From NCBI RefSeq assembly GCF_900199185.1, contig NZ_OBMI01000003.1, forward strand, positions 310,001-374,000: a stretch of DNA of 64,000 nucleotides, given 5' to 3'. Each line of letters starts with the position of its first letter. Position 1 is the stretch's first letter. Under the pieces are notes generated by a model that had not been told where the DNA came from, searched no databases, and saw nothing but the letters and a program-made list of their open reading frames with translations. This DNA comes from Sphingomonas guangdongensis (GTDB lineage Bacteria; Pseudomonadota; Alphaproteobacteria; Sphingomonadales; Sphingomonadaceae). A program made the position numbers and the translations under genes. Below, piece after piece: positions 42,440 to 51,458 of the stretch.

Positions 42440-43989
42440 GCGGTAAGCCTCTCGATGATGCGGCCGTGATCGAGGCCGGTGGTCAGCAGCGCCTCCAGCG
42501 CCGCCGTGTCGCGCACGCGCGCGACGAAACTCTCGCCGTCGCCCGGGTGGCCGAAATAATAGCCCTGGAAATGATGGCAGCCGTGCCGGCGCAGCCACGC
42601 ATATTCGGCGTGGGTCTCGACGCCCTCGGCCAGCACGCGGATGCCGAGCCCGCGGCCGAGCGCGATGATGCTCTGGCAGATCGCCTGGCTGTCGCCGCGG
42701 CTGTCGACGTCCGTCACGAACTCGCGGTCGATCTTGATCTTGTCGAAAGCGAGCGTGCGCAGCGAACTGAAGCCCGAGTAGCCGGTGCCGAAATCGTCCA
42801 CCGCCAGCTTCACGCCGAGCTGGCGGAGCGCGCCAAAGACGCGGCGGCAATGATCGGTGTCGCTGGTGGCGATGCTTTCCGTCAACTCGAGCTCGAGCTG
42901 GTTCGCGCCCACGCCGTGGCTCTGGAGCGTGCGCGCGACCAGGAGCGGCAGGTCGTCGCCCTCCAGCTGAAGGCTGGAAACGTTGACCGCGACGCGCAGC
43001 CGGCCGAACCCGAGCCGTCGCCACTCGGCCGCCTCGCGCACGGCGGCGTTCAGCACCCAGGTGCCGATCTCCCCCGCCAGGCCAAGTTCCTCCAGGATCG
43101 GCACGAACTCGGCCGGCGACACGGTGCCGCGAACCGGGTGGTGCCAGCGCAGCAGTGCCTCCGCACCGCCGATCGTGCCCTGCGCGGCGTCCACCAGCGG
43201 CTGGAAGTGCAGTCGAAGCTCGCGCCGGTCGACCGCGTGGCGGATGTCCTGCTCGAGCACGAAGCGGTCACGCGCCAGGCTGGTCTGGTCGGTCGGTCGC
43301 GCAGCGGCCGGGCTTGGCGCGCTGCCCGGCACCACGCTGAACGATGCGATGGTGCGCGCGATGAACGCCGTGGGGGAAAGCTCCTCCGTCTCCGCAAAGC
43401 GGGCTAGGCGGACGGCAACCTGCGGGATGATCTGGGTATCGCCGTCAACGAGCACGTCGCCGAGGGCGTAGGCGATCGCGTCCAGTTCGGCCCAGGCCGC
43501 ATCTTCGCTCAGCGCCGGGCCGAACCATAGGCCGATGTGGCCGCGGTCGATCTGCGCCACGAACCGCCCGCGTGGCAGCATCGCGCCTAGCCGCGCGGCG
43601 GAGGCCGCGAAGATGCGGTCGGCGAGCTGGGGATCAAAGGCGGTAAGCCGGTCGAAGTCGCTGAACACGAGGGCGCCGAGCAGGCCGCTGCGATCCTCCT
43701 CGATCCGAGCCACCAGCGCCTCGCGGACGGGCAGGCCGCTGACCGGATGCTGCTCGACCAGTCGGTGGCGGACGGCGTCGAGCTGCTGTTCGAGCAGGGG
43801 CCCGCCGGTCGTATCCGCAGGCCGCTGCACCACCATCATCCATCCAGCCAGGAGCGCGGTGGTGCACAGCGCGACGATCAGGGAAACGGACGGCGCAAGA
43901 AGCAGTGCCGCAATCAGCGCGATTGACCCGACCAGTGGCGGTATGCACCGGTCCGCGGCCAACTGCCTGATTGTCAACGCCTTACGCAT
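42436..43989 (-). CDS. Cyclic-di-GMP phosphodiesterase (EAL) with degenerate GGDEF
   Basis: 517 residues. Two membrane helices at the N-terminus, a GGDEF-like domain with no GGDEF motif (IDRGHIGLWF in its place), and an intact EAL domain: GGAEALLRW, LELTES, VDDFGTGYSGF, KIDREFV and LAEGVET. Expected to hydrolyse c-di-GMP. Coupled to the LysM lipoprotein downstream. Confidence 0.9.
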   Translation of the reverse strand: MRKALTIRQLAADRCIPPLVGSIALIAALLLAPSVSLIVALCTTALLAGWMMVVQRPADTTGGPLLEQQLDAVRHRLVEQHPVSGLPVREALVARIEEDRSGLLGALVFSDFDRLTAFDPQLADRIFAASAARLGAMLPRGRFVAQIDRGHIGLWFGPALSEDAAWAELDAIAYALGDVLVDGDTQIIPQVAVRLARFAETEELSPTAFIARTIASFSVVPGSAPSPAAARPTDQTSLARDRFVLEQDIRHAVDRRELRLHFQPLVDAAQGTIGGAEALLRWHHPVRGTVSPAEFVPILEELGLAGEIGTWVLNAAVREAAEWRRLGFGRLRVAVNVSSLQLEGDDLPLLVARTLQSHGVGANQLELELTESIATSDTDHCRRVFGALRQLGVKLAVDDFGTGYSGFSSLRTLAFDKIKIDREFVTDVDSRGDSQAICQSIIALGRGLGIRVLAEGVETHAEYAWLRRHGCHHFQGYYFGHPGDGESFVARVRDTAALEALLTTGLDHGRIIERLTA

Positions 43990-44047
43990 GGTGACGCGGC
44001 GTAGCGCCTAAGTGATACCGGGCGGTTAAGGCCCGCGGCGCGCCGCT

Positions 44048-44431
44048 TCAGATGGAGGGCGTCTCGCAAATCAGCCGCTGGACCTCGGCCCGAAGGGCGT
44101 CGACGCGGTAGGGCTTCTGCAGGAAGGAACCTTCGTCCGGGATCTGTTCGCGCGTCGGCAGCGTGTCGCCAGACGTCAGTAAGATGCGGATGTCAGGCCA
44201 GCGCTGACGGACCAGCTCGGCGAGTGCCAGACCGTCCATGCTGCCGGGCATGCGGATGTCCGTGAAGAGCAGGTGAACCTCGCCGCCGCCCTCCAATAGC
44301 TTGACCGCCTCGTCGGCGGTCTCGGCCTCCACCACCGTGTAGCCGGCATCGCTCAACGCGTCCGAGCCGATCAGGCGGACGAGCATCTCGTCTTCAACCA
44401 GGAGGACCACGCGATCTTGCTTCGTTGACAC
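44048..44431 (-). CDS. Stand-alone receiver-domain protein
   Basis: 127 residues from GTG 44431 (an upstream TTG is possible). Acidic pair VEDEMLV, phospho-aspartate in LLFTDIRMPG, serine of LLTSGDT and lysine in FLQKPYR: the receiver type common on hybrid kinases. No output domain. A candidate EcfG promoter precedes it. Confidence 0.85.
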   Translation of the reverse strand: MSTKQDRVVLLVEDEMLVRLIGSDALSDAGYTVVEAETADEAVKLLEGGGEVHLLFTDIRMPGSMDGLALAELVRQRWPDIRILLTSGDTLPTREQIPDEGSFLQKPYRVDALRAEVQRLICETPSI

Positions 44432-44466
44432 GGCATTGACTTCAATCAAGCTGCAGGGACTGTCAT

Positions 44467-44491
44467 AACCAGCCTGGTCCGGCCCGGTTCC
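44467..44491 (-). promoter_or_regulatory. Possible EcfG promoter before the receiver gene
   Basis: On the minus strand GGAAC (44487-44491), 17 bases, then GTT (44467-44469), i.e. N16 plus GGTT where consensus has CGTT. It is about 36 bases before the GTG start. Confidence 0.4.
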
Positions 44492-44507
44492 TGGTAAAGC
44501 GACAGGA

Positions 44508-45098
44508 TCAGCCGCGGGTGCGCGAGCGGTCCGACATGGCGAGCGCTTGCTCCACCGCCGGCAGCATCGCATCGACGACGGCCCCGATCGCGCGCGCGTT
44601 GGGGTGAATGCCGTCGATCAGGACCATGGCCGGGTGACCCAGGATGCCCGGCGGGAAGAAGGAGTGCCGCACGGCCCCGTGGGCCAGCGCCAGGTCGGCG
44701 TGGATCGTGGCATAGCCGCGGGCGCGGGCGCGCAGCACGGGCGGCGGATCGACATGGGCGAGCAGCACCGGAATGCCGCAGCGGCCGAACTCACCCAGGA
44801 TTTCGCCCAATTGCGCGCGCGTGCGCGCCGGCGGCACACCGCGCAGCACGTCGTTGGGGCCGAGCTGCACGATCGCAAGATCAGGCCGCGCCGCCAGCGT
44901 GCTGAGGACGCCGGGCAATCGTCGAACCGCATCACCGGTGGTGTCGCCCGATCGGCCCGCGTTGATGACCCGCGCCTGCGGAAGGTTAGCACGAAGCCGC
45001 TGCTCGAGCCGGGCGGGGAAGCTCTGGTCGGCGGGCAGGCCGTAGCCCGCGATCAGGCTGTCGCCGAACGCCAGGATCAGCGGGTCGGAAGGCGTCAT
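44508..45098 (-). CDS. SGNH/GDSL arylesterase (TesA-like)
   Basis: 196 residues. Block I AFGDSLIAGYGL with the nucleophile serine, INAGRSGDTT, LGPND and DGIHPNARA with Asp and His. Mature-like N-terminus without a signal peptide, so it may be cytoplasmic, unlike E. coli TesA. The usual neighbouring LolD-like ABC genes are absent. Confidence 0.9.
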   Translation of the reverse strand: MTPSDPLILAFGDSLIAGYGLPADQSFPARLEQRLRANLPQARVINAGRSGDTTGDAVRRLPGVLSTLAARPDLAIVQLGPNDVLRGVPPARTRAQLGEILGEFGRCGIPVLLAHVDPPPVLRARARGYATIHADLALAHGAVRHSFFPPGILGHPAMVLIDGIHPNARAIGAVVDAMLPAVEQALAMSDRSRTRG

Positions 45099-45104
45099 CG
45101 GCTT

Positions 45105-45596
45105 CTATATGGGAGCGGGATCGCGGTTCTGCAGCGCCAGCACAGCGTCGAGCAGCGGCACCTGGCTCGGCAGCATGTGGGTGCGGGCGTCGTCGGCCGC
45201 GAACCAGCGCGCTTCCTCCACCTCCGGGAAGTCGCGTAGCTGGCCGCTCCTGGGTGGCCACTCGAGCGAAAAATGGTTGCTGCGCACCGCCGCCACGTCG
45301 ATGTCCTGCGTGCCGGTGAACGCCTCCACCCGCTTGCCGCCGGCCTGACGAATCGTGGCGAGCGGCGTTAGAGCGCAAGTGAGGGGGACGCCGAGCTCCT
45401 CCTCCACCTCGCGCCGAGCGGCCATCTCGCTCGTCTCGCCGAAATCAATGCCGCCCTTCGGGATCTGCCACGCACCGACGTCCTTGCCGCGCCAGAACGG
45501 ACCGCCCGGCCTGACCAGCAGCACCTGAGATCCACTTTCGTGATGTCGAGTGAGCAGGACGCCCGCGCTGTGGTTTGCTCGTGATTTGGCCGTCAT
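45105..45596 (-). CDS. NUDIX hydrolase
   Basis: 163 residues from ATG 45596. NUDIX box runs GGIDFGETSEMAARREVEEE onward with the REVEEELG core; AWQIPKGG precedes it. Closest to diadenosine- or sugar-nucleotide NUDIX types by length; substrate not decidable. Six bases downstream lies the esterase. Confidence 0.88.
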   Translation of the reverse strand: MTAKSRANHSAGVLLTRHHESGSQVLLVRPGGPFWRGKDVGAWQIPKGGIDFGETSEMAARREVEEELGVPLTCALTPLATIRQAGGKRVEAFTGTQDIDVAAVRSNHFSLEWPPRSGQLRDFPEVEEARWFAADDARTHMLPSQVPLLDAVLALQNRDPAPI

Positions 45597-45760
45597 GACG
45601 CGCTGAACGCGCGGACGGGGTATCGGCTGCCGATCTGTTTCGCAACTTAGCGGAGGTGCGACGCGAGTTTTGCTATTATTCGCTTCCGACCGCACCGGGG
45701 CGACGGTAAGGCCGGCGCGCTCACCTTGTCCGACGCGGCCTGTGGCATGAGATAGGACCG

Positions 45761-48388
45761 ATGAACCAAGCCCACCGCCAGCCGCTCTCCGGCACGCCTC
45801 ACCATTATTTCGATACGCGCACCGCGGTCGAGGCGATCCGCTCCGGTGCCTATGATACGCTCCCCTATGTGTCGCGGGTGCTCGCCGAGCAATTGGTGCG
45901 CCGCTGCGATCCCGCGCTGCTGCCGGCCGCGCTGGAGCAGATTGTCGAGCGCCGGCAGGATCTCGACTTCCCGTGGTACCCGGCGCGAGTTGTGTGCCAC
46001 GACATCCTCGGCCAGACGGCGCTGGTCGACCTGGCGGGCCTGCGTGACGCGATCGCGGCGGAAGGTGGCGACCCGGCCAAGGTCAATCCGGTCGTGCCGA
46101 CGCAGCTAATTGTCGACCACAGCCTCGCCGTGGAGCACGGTGGCTTCGATCCCGACGCGATCGCCCGCAACCGGGAGATTGAGGATCGCCGCAACGCCGA
46201 CCGCTTCCACTTCATCGAGTGGACCAAGCGCGCATTCGACAACGTCGATGTGGTGCCGGCCGGCAACGGCATCATGCACCAGATCAACCTGGAGAAGATG
46301 TCGCCGGTCATCCAGGTCCAGGACGGCGTCGCGTTCCCGGATACCTGCGTCGGCACCGACAGCCACACGCCGCACGTCGATGCGCTGGGCGTCATCGCGA
46401 TCGGCGTCGGCGGGCTGGAGGCGGAGACGGTGATGCTGGGCCGCCCCTCCATGATGCGGCTGCCGGATATCGTCGGGGTTGAACTGACCGGCCGTCGCAC
46501 GCCCGGCATCACCGCGACTGACATTGTGCTGGCGCTGACCGAGTTCCTGCGGACCGAGCGCGTGGTCGGGGCATGGCTGGAGTTCTACGGCGAGGGCGCG
46601 GACAGCCTGTCGATCGGCGACCGCGCGACGATCAGCAACATGTGCCCGGAATACGGCGCGACCGCCGCCATGTTCCACATCGATTCGCAGACGATCGACT
46701 ACCTCCTGCTCACCGGTCGAGACCCGGAGCAGGTGCGGCTGGTCGAGACCTATGCCAAGACGGCCGGCCTCTGGGGCGATCAGCTTCGCACCGCCGAGTA
46801 CCCGCGCGTGCTCCGCTTCGACCTGTCGAGCGTCGAGCGGACCATGGCTGGCCCGTCCAACCCGCACCGTCGCCTGCCGACCAGCGCGCTCCACGAGCGC
46901 GGCATTGCCAAAGACCTGGAGGGTGCGCGGGCGCAGGAGCGTGAGGGGCTGATGCCCGATGGCGCGGTGATCATCGCCGCGATCACCAGCTGCACCAACA
47001 CCTCCAACCCGCGCAACGTCGTCGCGGCCGGGCTGGTCGCCAAGAAGGCGAACGCGTTCGGGCTCACCCGCAAGCCGTGGGTCAAGACCAGCTTCGCGCC
47101 GGGATCGCGCGTGCCGAGCCTGTACCTGGAGGAGGCGGACCTCTTGCGCGAGCTGGAGCAGCTCGGCTTCGGCATCGTCGGCTTCGCCTGCACGACCTGC
47201 AACGGCATGTCGGGTGCGCTCGACCCCGTCATCCAGCAGGAGATCGTCGATCGCGATCTCTACACGGTCGCCGTGCTGTCGGGGAACCGCAACTTCGACG
47301 GGCGCATCCATCCTTACGCCAAGCAGGCGTTCCTCGCCTCGCCCCCGCTGGTCGTCGCCTACGCGATCGCGGGCACGGTGCGGTTCGATATCGAAAAGGA
47401 TGTGCTCGGCACCACGCCCGACGGTCGCGAGATCCGGCTCAAGGACCTGTGGCCGACCGACGAGGAGATCGACGCAATCGTCTCCGAGCACGTCCATGCC
47501 GAGCAGTTCCGCAACATCTACGAACCGATGTTCGCGCGCTCGCTGCACGGTGGCGCGCCGGTCAGTCCCTTGTACGACTGGCGACCGCAGTCGACCTACA
47601 TCCGCCGCCCGCCGTACTGGGACACGGAGGGGCTGGGCGCGCTCGCTGCCAGCCCACGGACGCTCAAGGGCATGCGCCCGCTCGCGATCCTGCCGGACAA
47701 TATTACGACCGACCACCTGTCGCCCTCCAACGCGATTCTGCCGACATCCGCGGCGGGTGAGTATCTGACGTCCATGGGCGTGCCGGAGGAGGACTATAAC
47801 AGCTACGCCACCCATCGCGGCGACCACCTGACCGCGATGCGCGCGACCTTCGCCAATCCGCAGCTCGTCAACGAGATGGCAGTGGTCGACGGCGCGGTGC
47901 AGAAGGGCAGCCTGGCCCGCGTCGAGCCCGACGGCACGGTGATGCGGATGTGGGAGGCGATCGAAACCTACCTGGGTCGCCGCCAGCCGCTGATCATCAT
48001 CGCCGGCGCCGACTACGGCCAGGGATCGTCGCGCGACTGGGCGGCGAAGGGCGTGCGCCTGGCCGGCGTCGAGGCGATCGTCGCGGAGGGCTTCGAGCGT
48101 ATCCACCGCACCAACCTGATTGGCATGGGCGTGCTGCCGTGCGAGTTCACCCACGGCACGACGCGGCTCGGCCTCAAGCTCGACGGCACCGAGACCTACG
48201 ATGTCATCGGCACGCCCGCGCCCCGCGCGGAGCTGACGCTGGTGATCAACCGCAAGGACGGACGGCAAGAGCAGGTGCCGGTCACCTGCCGGCTCGACAC
48301 GGCGGAGGAGGTGTCGATCTACACCGCCGGCGGCGTGCTCCAGCGCTTCGCGGAGGACTTTCTCGCGAGCGAGGCAGCGGCCGCGTGA
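45761..48388 (+). CDS. acnD: Fe-S 2-methylcitrate dehydratase (AcnD)
   Basis: 875 residues of the aconitase A family: cluster cysteine in SCTNTSNP and the pair in CTTCNG, plus DSHTPH and GADYGQGSSRDWAAKG in the swivel domain. Assigned AcnD rather than AcnA because prpF, whose product is needed with AcnD, follows directly and the operon continues with prpC and prpB. It dehydrates 2-methylcitrate in propionate breakdown. No prpD is present, as expected when acnD is used. Confidence 0.88.
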   Translation: MNQAHRQPLSGTPHHYFDTRTAVEAIRSGAYDTLPYVSRVLAEQLVRRCDPALLPAALEQIVERRQDLDFPWYPARVVCHDILGQTALVDLAGLRDAIAAEGGDPAKVNPVVPTQLIVDHSLAVEHGGFDPDAIARNREIEDRRNADRFHFIEWTKRAFDNVDVVPAGNGIMHQINLEKMSPVIQVQDGVAFPDTCVGTDSHTPHVDALGVIAIGVGGLEAETVMLGRPSMMRLPDIVGVELTGRRTPGITATDIVLALTEFLRTERVVGAWLEFYGEGADSLSIGDRATISNMCPEYGATAAMFHIDSQTIDYLLLTGRDPEQVRLVETYAKTAGLWGDQLRTAEYPRVLRFDLSSVERTMAGPSNPHRRLPTSALHERGIAKDLEGARAQEREGLMPDGAVIIAAITSCTNTSNPRNVVAAGLVAKKANAFGLTRKPWVKTSFAPGSRVPSLYLEEADLLRELEQLGFGIVGFACTTCNGMSGALDPVIQQEIVDRDLYTVAVLSGNRNFDGRIHPYAKQAFLASPPLVVAYAIAGTVRFDIEKDVLGTTPDGREIRLKDLWPTDEEIDAIVSEHVHAEQFRNIYEPMFARSLHGGAPVSPLYDWRPQSTYIRRPPYWDTEGLGALAASPRTLKGMRPLAILPDNITTDHLSPSNAILPTSAAGEYLTSMGVPEEDYNSYATHRGDHLTAMRATFANPQLVNEMAVVDGAVQKGSLARVEPDGTVMRMWEAIETYLGRRQPLIIIAGADYGQGSSRDWAAKGVRLAGVEAIVAEGFERIHRTNLIGMGVLPCEFTHGTTRLGLKLDGTETYDVIGTPAPRAELTLVINRKDGRQEQVPVTCRLDTAEEVSIYTAGGVLQRFAEDFLASEAAAA

Positions 48389-48399
48389 TGCACGCGTCT

Positions 48400-48473
48400 G
48401 TCACCCCGGCGCAGGCCGGGGTCCAGCAACGGGCCGCTCGCAACTGGGCCCCGGCCTTCGCCGGGGTGGCGGT
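48400..48473. repeat. GTCACCCC-type inverted repeat pair at the acnD-prpF junction
   Basis: Left arm GTCACCCCGGCGCAGGCCGG and right arm ending CCTTCGCCGGGGTGGC face each other. It fills nearly the whole 88-base gap and ends just before the prpF ATG, so the prpF ribosome site lies at its edge. Confidence 0.8.
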
Positions 48474-48476
48474 GAG

Positions 48477-49613
48477 ATGAAACAAACCCGCATCCCCGCC
48501 ACCTACATGCGCGGCGGCACCAGCAAGGGCGTCTTCTTCCGCCTCGAGGACCTGCCCGATCGCTGCCGCGAGCCCGGCCGGGCCCGCGACCGCCTGTTCC
48601 AGCGCGTGATCGGCAGCCCCGACCCGTACGCCGCGCACATCGACGGCATGGGCGGCGCGACCTCCTCCACCAGCAAGTGCGTGATCGTCTCGCCCGCGAG
48701 CGTGCCCGACCACGACGTCGATTACCTCTACGGTCAGGTCGCGATCGGCGAGGATGCGGTCGACTGGTCGAGCAACTGCGGCAACCTATCGACCGCGGCG
48801 GGGGCCTTCGCGATCCACGCCGGCTACGTCGATGCCGGCCGGGACGGGGTGCGCACGGTGCGCATCTGGCAGGCGAACATCGGCAAGACGATCGTCGCCC
48901 ACGTGCCGGTGGAGAACGGCACGGTGCAGGAGCTCGGCGACTTCGAGCTCGACGGCGTGACCTTCTCCGCCGCGGAGATCGTGCTGGAGTTCGCCGACCC
49001 GGCCGCGGGCGAGGGCGCGCTGTTCCCGACCGGCAACCTCGTCGACACGATTGAGGGCCCCGATGGCCCGGTACAGGCCACGCTGATCAACGCCGGCATC
49101 CCCGCGGTGTTCGTCCGCGCGCGCGACATCGGCTACACCGGCACCGAACTGCGCGAGGCGATCAACGGTGATCCGGCCGCGCTGGACCGGTTCGAGGCCC
49201 TACGCACCGCCGGCGCCGCCGCGATGGGAATCGACAAGACCGGCCGCGCGCCCGCCATCGCCTTCGTCGCGGCCCCCGCCGGTCACGTCACCTCCAGCGG
49301 CAAGCAGGTGGCGGCGGGCGAGATCGACCTGCTCGTCCGCGCGCTGTCGATGGGCAAGCTCCACCACGCGATGATGGGCACCGCCTCCGTCGCGATCGCG
49401 ACCGCGGCGGCCGTGCCGGGCACGCTGGTCAATGAAGCGGCGGGCGGAGGCGCGCGAACCGCGGTCCGCTTCGGCCATCCCTCCGGCGCGCTCCAGGTCG
49501 GGGCGGAGGCGCGGCAAGTGGACGGCCGCTGGACCGTCACCAAGGCGATCATGAGCCGCAGCGCGCGCATCCTGATGGAGGGATGGGTGCGCGTGCCGGA
49601 GGATAGTTTCTGA
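48477..49613 (+). CDS. prpF: 2-methylaconitate cis-trans isomerase PrpF
   Basis: 378 residues. DUF453/PrpF fold: ATYMRGGTSKGVFF, GGATSSTSKCVIV with the conserved cysteine and WSSNCGNLSTAAGAFA. It isomerises methylaconitate so that AcnD's product can be rehydrated. ATG 48477 follows GGTGAG in the repeat edge. Confidence 0.95.
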   Translation: MKQTRIPATYMRGGTSKGVFFRLEDLPDRCREPGRARDRLFQRVIGSPDPYAAHIDGMGGATSSTSKCVIVSPASVPDHDVDYLYGQVAIGEDAVDWSSNCGNLSTAAGAFAIHAGYVDAGRDGVRTVRIWQANIGKTIVAHVPVENGTVQELGDFELDGVTFSAAEIVLEFADPAAGEGALFPTGNLVDTIEGPDGPVQATLINAGIPAVFVRARDIGYTGTELREAINGDPAALDRFEALRTAGAAAMGIDKTGRAPAIAFVAAPAGHVTSSGKQVAAGEIDLLVRALSMGKLHHAMMGTASVAIATAAAVPGTLVNEAAGGGARTAVRFGHPSGALQVGAEARQVDGRWTVTKAIMSRSARILMEGWVRVPEDSF

Positions 49614-49625
49614 CGAGCCACCACC

Positions 49626-49714
49626 CGTCACCCCGGCGCTGAGCCGGGATCCCGCTTCTTCAAGAGCGGACGGGAGAGACAACAGCGGGACCCCGGATCA
49701 AGTCCGGGGTGACG
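49626..49714. mobile_element. 89-bp MITE-like unit of the GTCACCCC family
   Basis: Inverted arms at each end (left CGTCACCCCGGCGCTGAGCC, right ending AAGTCCGGGGTGACG). Read on the minus strand its inner edges are CCCGCTGTTGTC and TGAAGAAGCGGGA, identical to the inner edges of the GIY-YIG element at 51059-51437, with only about 15 bases in place of the gene. It looks like a deletion derivative. The prpC ribosome site AAGGAG abuts its right end. Confidence 0.7.
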
Positions 49715-49726
49715 AAGGAGAGAAAA

Positions 49727-50881
49727 GTGACCGACACGACCACGCCGACTTTCAAGCCCAAAAAGTCCGTCGCCCTCTCGGGCGTCACCGCGGGCAACAC
49801 GGCGCTCTGCACGGTCGGGCGCACCGGCAACGACCTCCACTATCGCGGCTACGACATCCTCGACTTCGCGGAAACGGCCGAGTTCGAGGAGATCGCCCAC
49901 CTGCTCGTTCACGGCTGGCTCCCCAACCAGGCCGAGCTGACCGCCTACAAGGCGAAGCTGAAGGCACTCCGCGGCCTGCCGCTCGCCGTCAAGGAGGCGC
50001 TCGCCGCCATTCCCGCCAACGCCCACCCGATGGACGTGATGCGCACCGGCGTCTCCGCGCTCGGCTGCGCGCTGCCCGAGAAGGACGACCATGCCACGCC
50101 GGGCGCACGCGACATCGCCGACCGGCTGATGGCGTCGCTCGGCTCGATGCTGCTCTACTGGTATCACCTGTCGAACAACGGCCGCGAGATCGAGGTGGAG
50201 ACCGACGACGACAGCATCGGCGGCCACTTCCTCCACCTGCTCCACGGCGAGCGCCCGAGCGACAGCTGGGTGCGCGCGATGCACACCTCGCTGATTCTCT
50301 ACGCCGAGCATGAGTTCAACGCCTCCACCTTCACCGCGCGCGTCATCGCCGGCACCGGCAGCGACATGCACTCGGCGATCACCGGCGCGATCGGCGCGCT
50401 GCGCGGCCCCAAGCACGGCGGCGCCAATGAGGTCGCGTTCGAAATCCAGAAGCGCTACCGCAACCCCGACGAAGCCGAGGCGGACATCCGCCGCCGGGTG
50501 CAGGCCAAGGAGGTCGTGATCGGCTTCGGTCACCCGGTCTACACCGTCAGCGACCCGCGCAACGTCGTCATCAAGCGCGTTGCCAAGCAGCTGTCGGACG
50601 AGGCGGGCAGCACCAAGATGTACGACATCGCCGACCGGCTCGAGTCGGTGATGATGGACGCCAAGAAGATGTTCCCGAACCTCGACTGGTTCTCGGCCGT
50701 CTCCTATCACCTGATGGGCGTGCCGACCGCGATGTTCACGCCCCTGTTCGTCATCGCCCGCACCAGCGGCTGGGCCGCCCACGTCATCGAACAGCGCGAG
50801 GATAACAAGATCATCCGCCCGAGCGCGAATTACGTCGGGCCGGAGGATCAGACGTGGGTGCCGCTGGCGGAGCGGGGGTGA
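49727..50881 (+). CDS. prpC: 2-methylcitrate synthase
   Basis: 384 residues from GTG 49727 (AAGGAG six bases upstream). Citrate-synthase fold of the short methylcitrate type: [48 protein letters not shown]. Catalytic His and Asp positions are present. Joins propionyl-CoA and oxaloacetate. The 5' junction carries the MITE-like unit. Confidence 0.93.
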   Translation: MTDTTTPTFKPKKSVALSGVTAGNTALCTVGRTGNDLHYRGYDILDFAETAEFEEIAHLLVHGWLPNQAELTAYKAKLKALRGLPLAVKEALAAIPANAHPMDVMRTGVSALGCALPEKDDHATPGARDIADRLMASLGSMLLYWYHLSNNGREIEVETDDDSIGGHFLHLLHGERPSDSWVRAMHTSLILYAEHEFNASTFTARVIAGTGSDMHSAITGAIGALRGPKHGGANEVAFEIQKRYRNPDEAEADIRRRVQAKEVVIGFGHPVYTVSDPRNVVIKRVAKQLSDEAGSTKMYDIADRLESVMMDAKKMFPNLDWFSAVSYHLMGVPTAMFTPLFVIARTSGWAAHVIEQREDNKIIRPSANYVGPEDQTWVPLAERG

Positions 50882-51018
50882 GGTTAGTGGCGTTCGAACC
50901 GTTCAGCTTTAGCGATCGCTGGTACGACAAGGTTGGGAGGGGAACCGTCAGTCTGAGGACGTTCGCGATCTTGTGCGCTGCCGTCGCCGTATTGCTGATC
51001 GGATCGCACCTGCTGTGA
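50878..51018 (+). CDS. 46-residue membrane miniprotein overlapping prpC stop
   Basis: GTG 50878 sits in the prpC stop (GTGA); a second GTG is at 50887. Polar N-terminus with [12 protein letters not shown], then a hydrophobic helix [18 protein letters not shown] to the end. Coupled overlap and single-helix design support it; there is no homology by eye. Confidence 0.5.
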   Translation: MRLVAFEPFSFSDRWYDKVGRGTVSLRTFAILCAAVAVLLIGSHLL

Positions 51019-51058
51019 CATGCCGAACGACCGTCACGTGCGTCCCCACTGCCTTCTT

Positions 51059-51437
51059 CTCGTCACCCCGGGCTTGACCCGACGTCCCGCTGTTGTCGCA
51101 CCGAATGAGTTACGAACGCGGCGGCTGGGTCTACATCATGGCCGATCGCTACCGCGGCACCATGTACGTCGGCGTCACCGCTAACCTCGCCGCCCGCATC
51201 CTCCAGCACCGGACCGGCACCGGTTCGGACTTCTGCGCCCGCTACGGCCTCACGCGGATGGTCTGGGCCGAGCCCGGCGACACGATGGAGGCCTGCATCG
51301 AGCACGAAAAGCGCGTCAAACGCTGGCGGCGCGAGTGGAAGTTTTCGCTGATCGAGCGTAGCAATCCGGAGTGGACCGACATCAGCGGCTCGATCGTCTG
51401 AAGAAGCGGGACCCCGGATCAAGTCCGGGGTGACGAG
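51059..51437 (+). mobile_element. 379-bp repeat-bounded unit carrying a GIY-YIG gene
   Basis: Terminal inverted repeats of 33 bases (51059-51091 and 51405-51437) match at 29 positions, starting with a perfect 11 (CTCGTCACCCC / GGGGTGACGAG). The right arm begins three bases after the nuclease stop codon and the left ends 13 bases before its ATG. CTGCC occurs just right of the unit and again five bases left of it, a weak hint of target duplication. It is placed between prpC and prpB. Confidence 0.65.
51105..51401 (+). CDS. Single-domain GIY-YIG nuclease-like protein
   Basis: 98 residues. WVYIM and MYVGVT stand for the GIY and YIG motifs; Arg31 in LAARILQHR and the glutamate in IEHEKRVKRW are in catalytic places, so it may be active. 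No additional DNA-binding domain. ATG 51105 (a TTG 12 bases earlier is possible); no strong ribosome site. Enclosed by inverted repeats in the prp operon. Resembles YhbQ/UPF0213 proteins. Confidence 0.88.
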   Translation: MSYERGGWVYIMADRYRGTMYVGVTANLAARILQHRTGTGSDFCARYGLTRMVWAEPGDTMEACIEHEKRVKRWRREWKFSLIERSNPEWTDISGSIV

Positions 51438-51458
51438 CTGCCAAAACTAAGGAGCCCC

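Noticed and set aside
45761-48388. Housekeeping aconitase AcnA
   Set aside because: prpF, prpC and prpB follow directly, so AcnD of the methylcitrate cycle fits better, though sequence alone cannot fully exclude AcnA.
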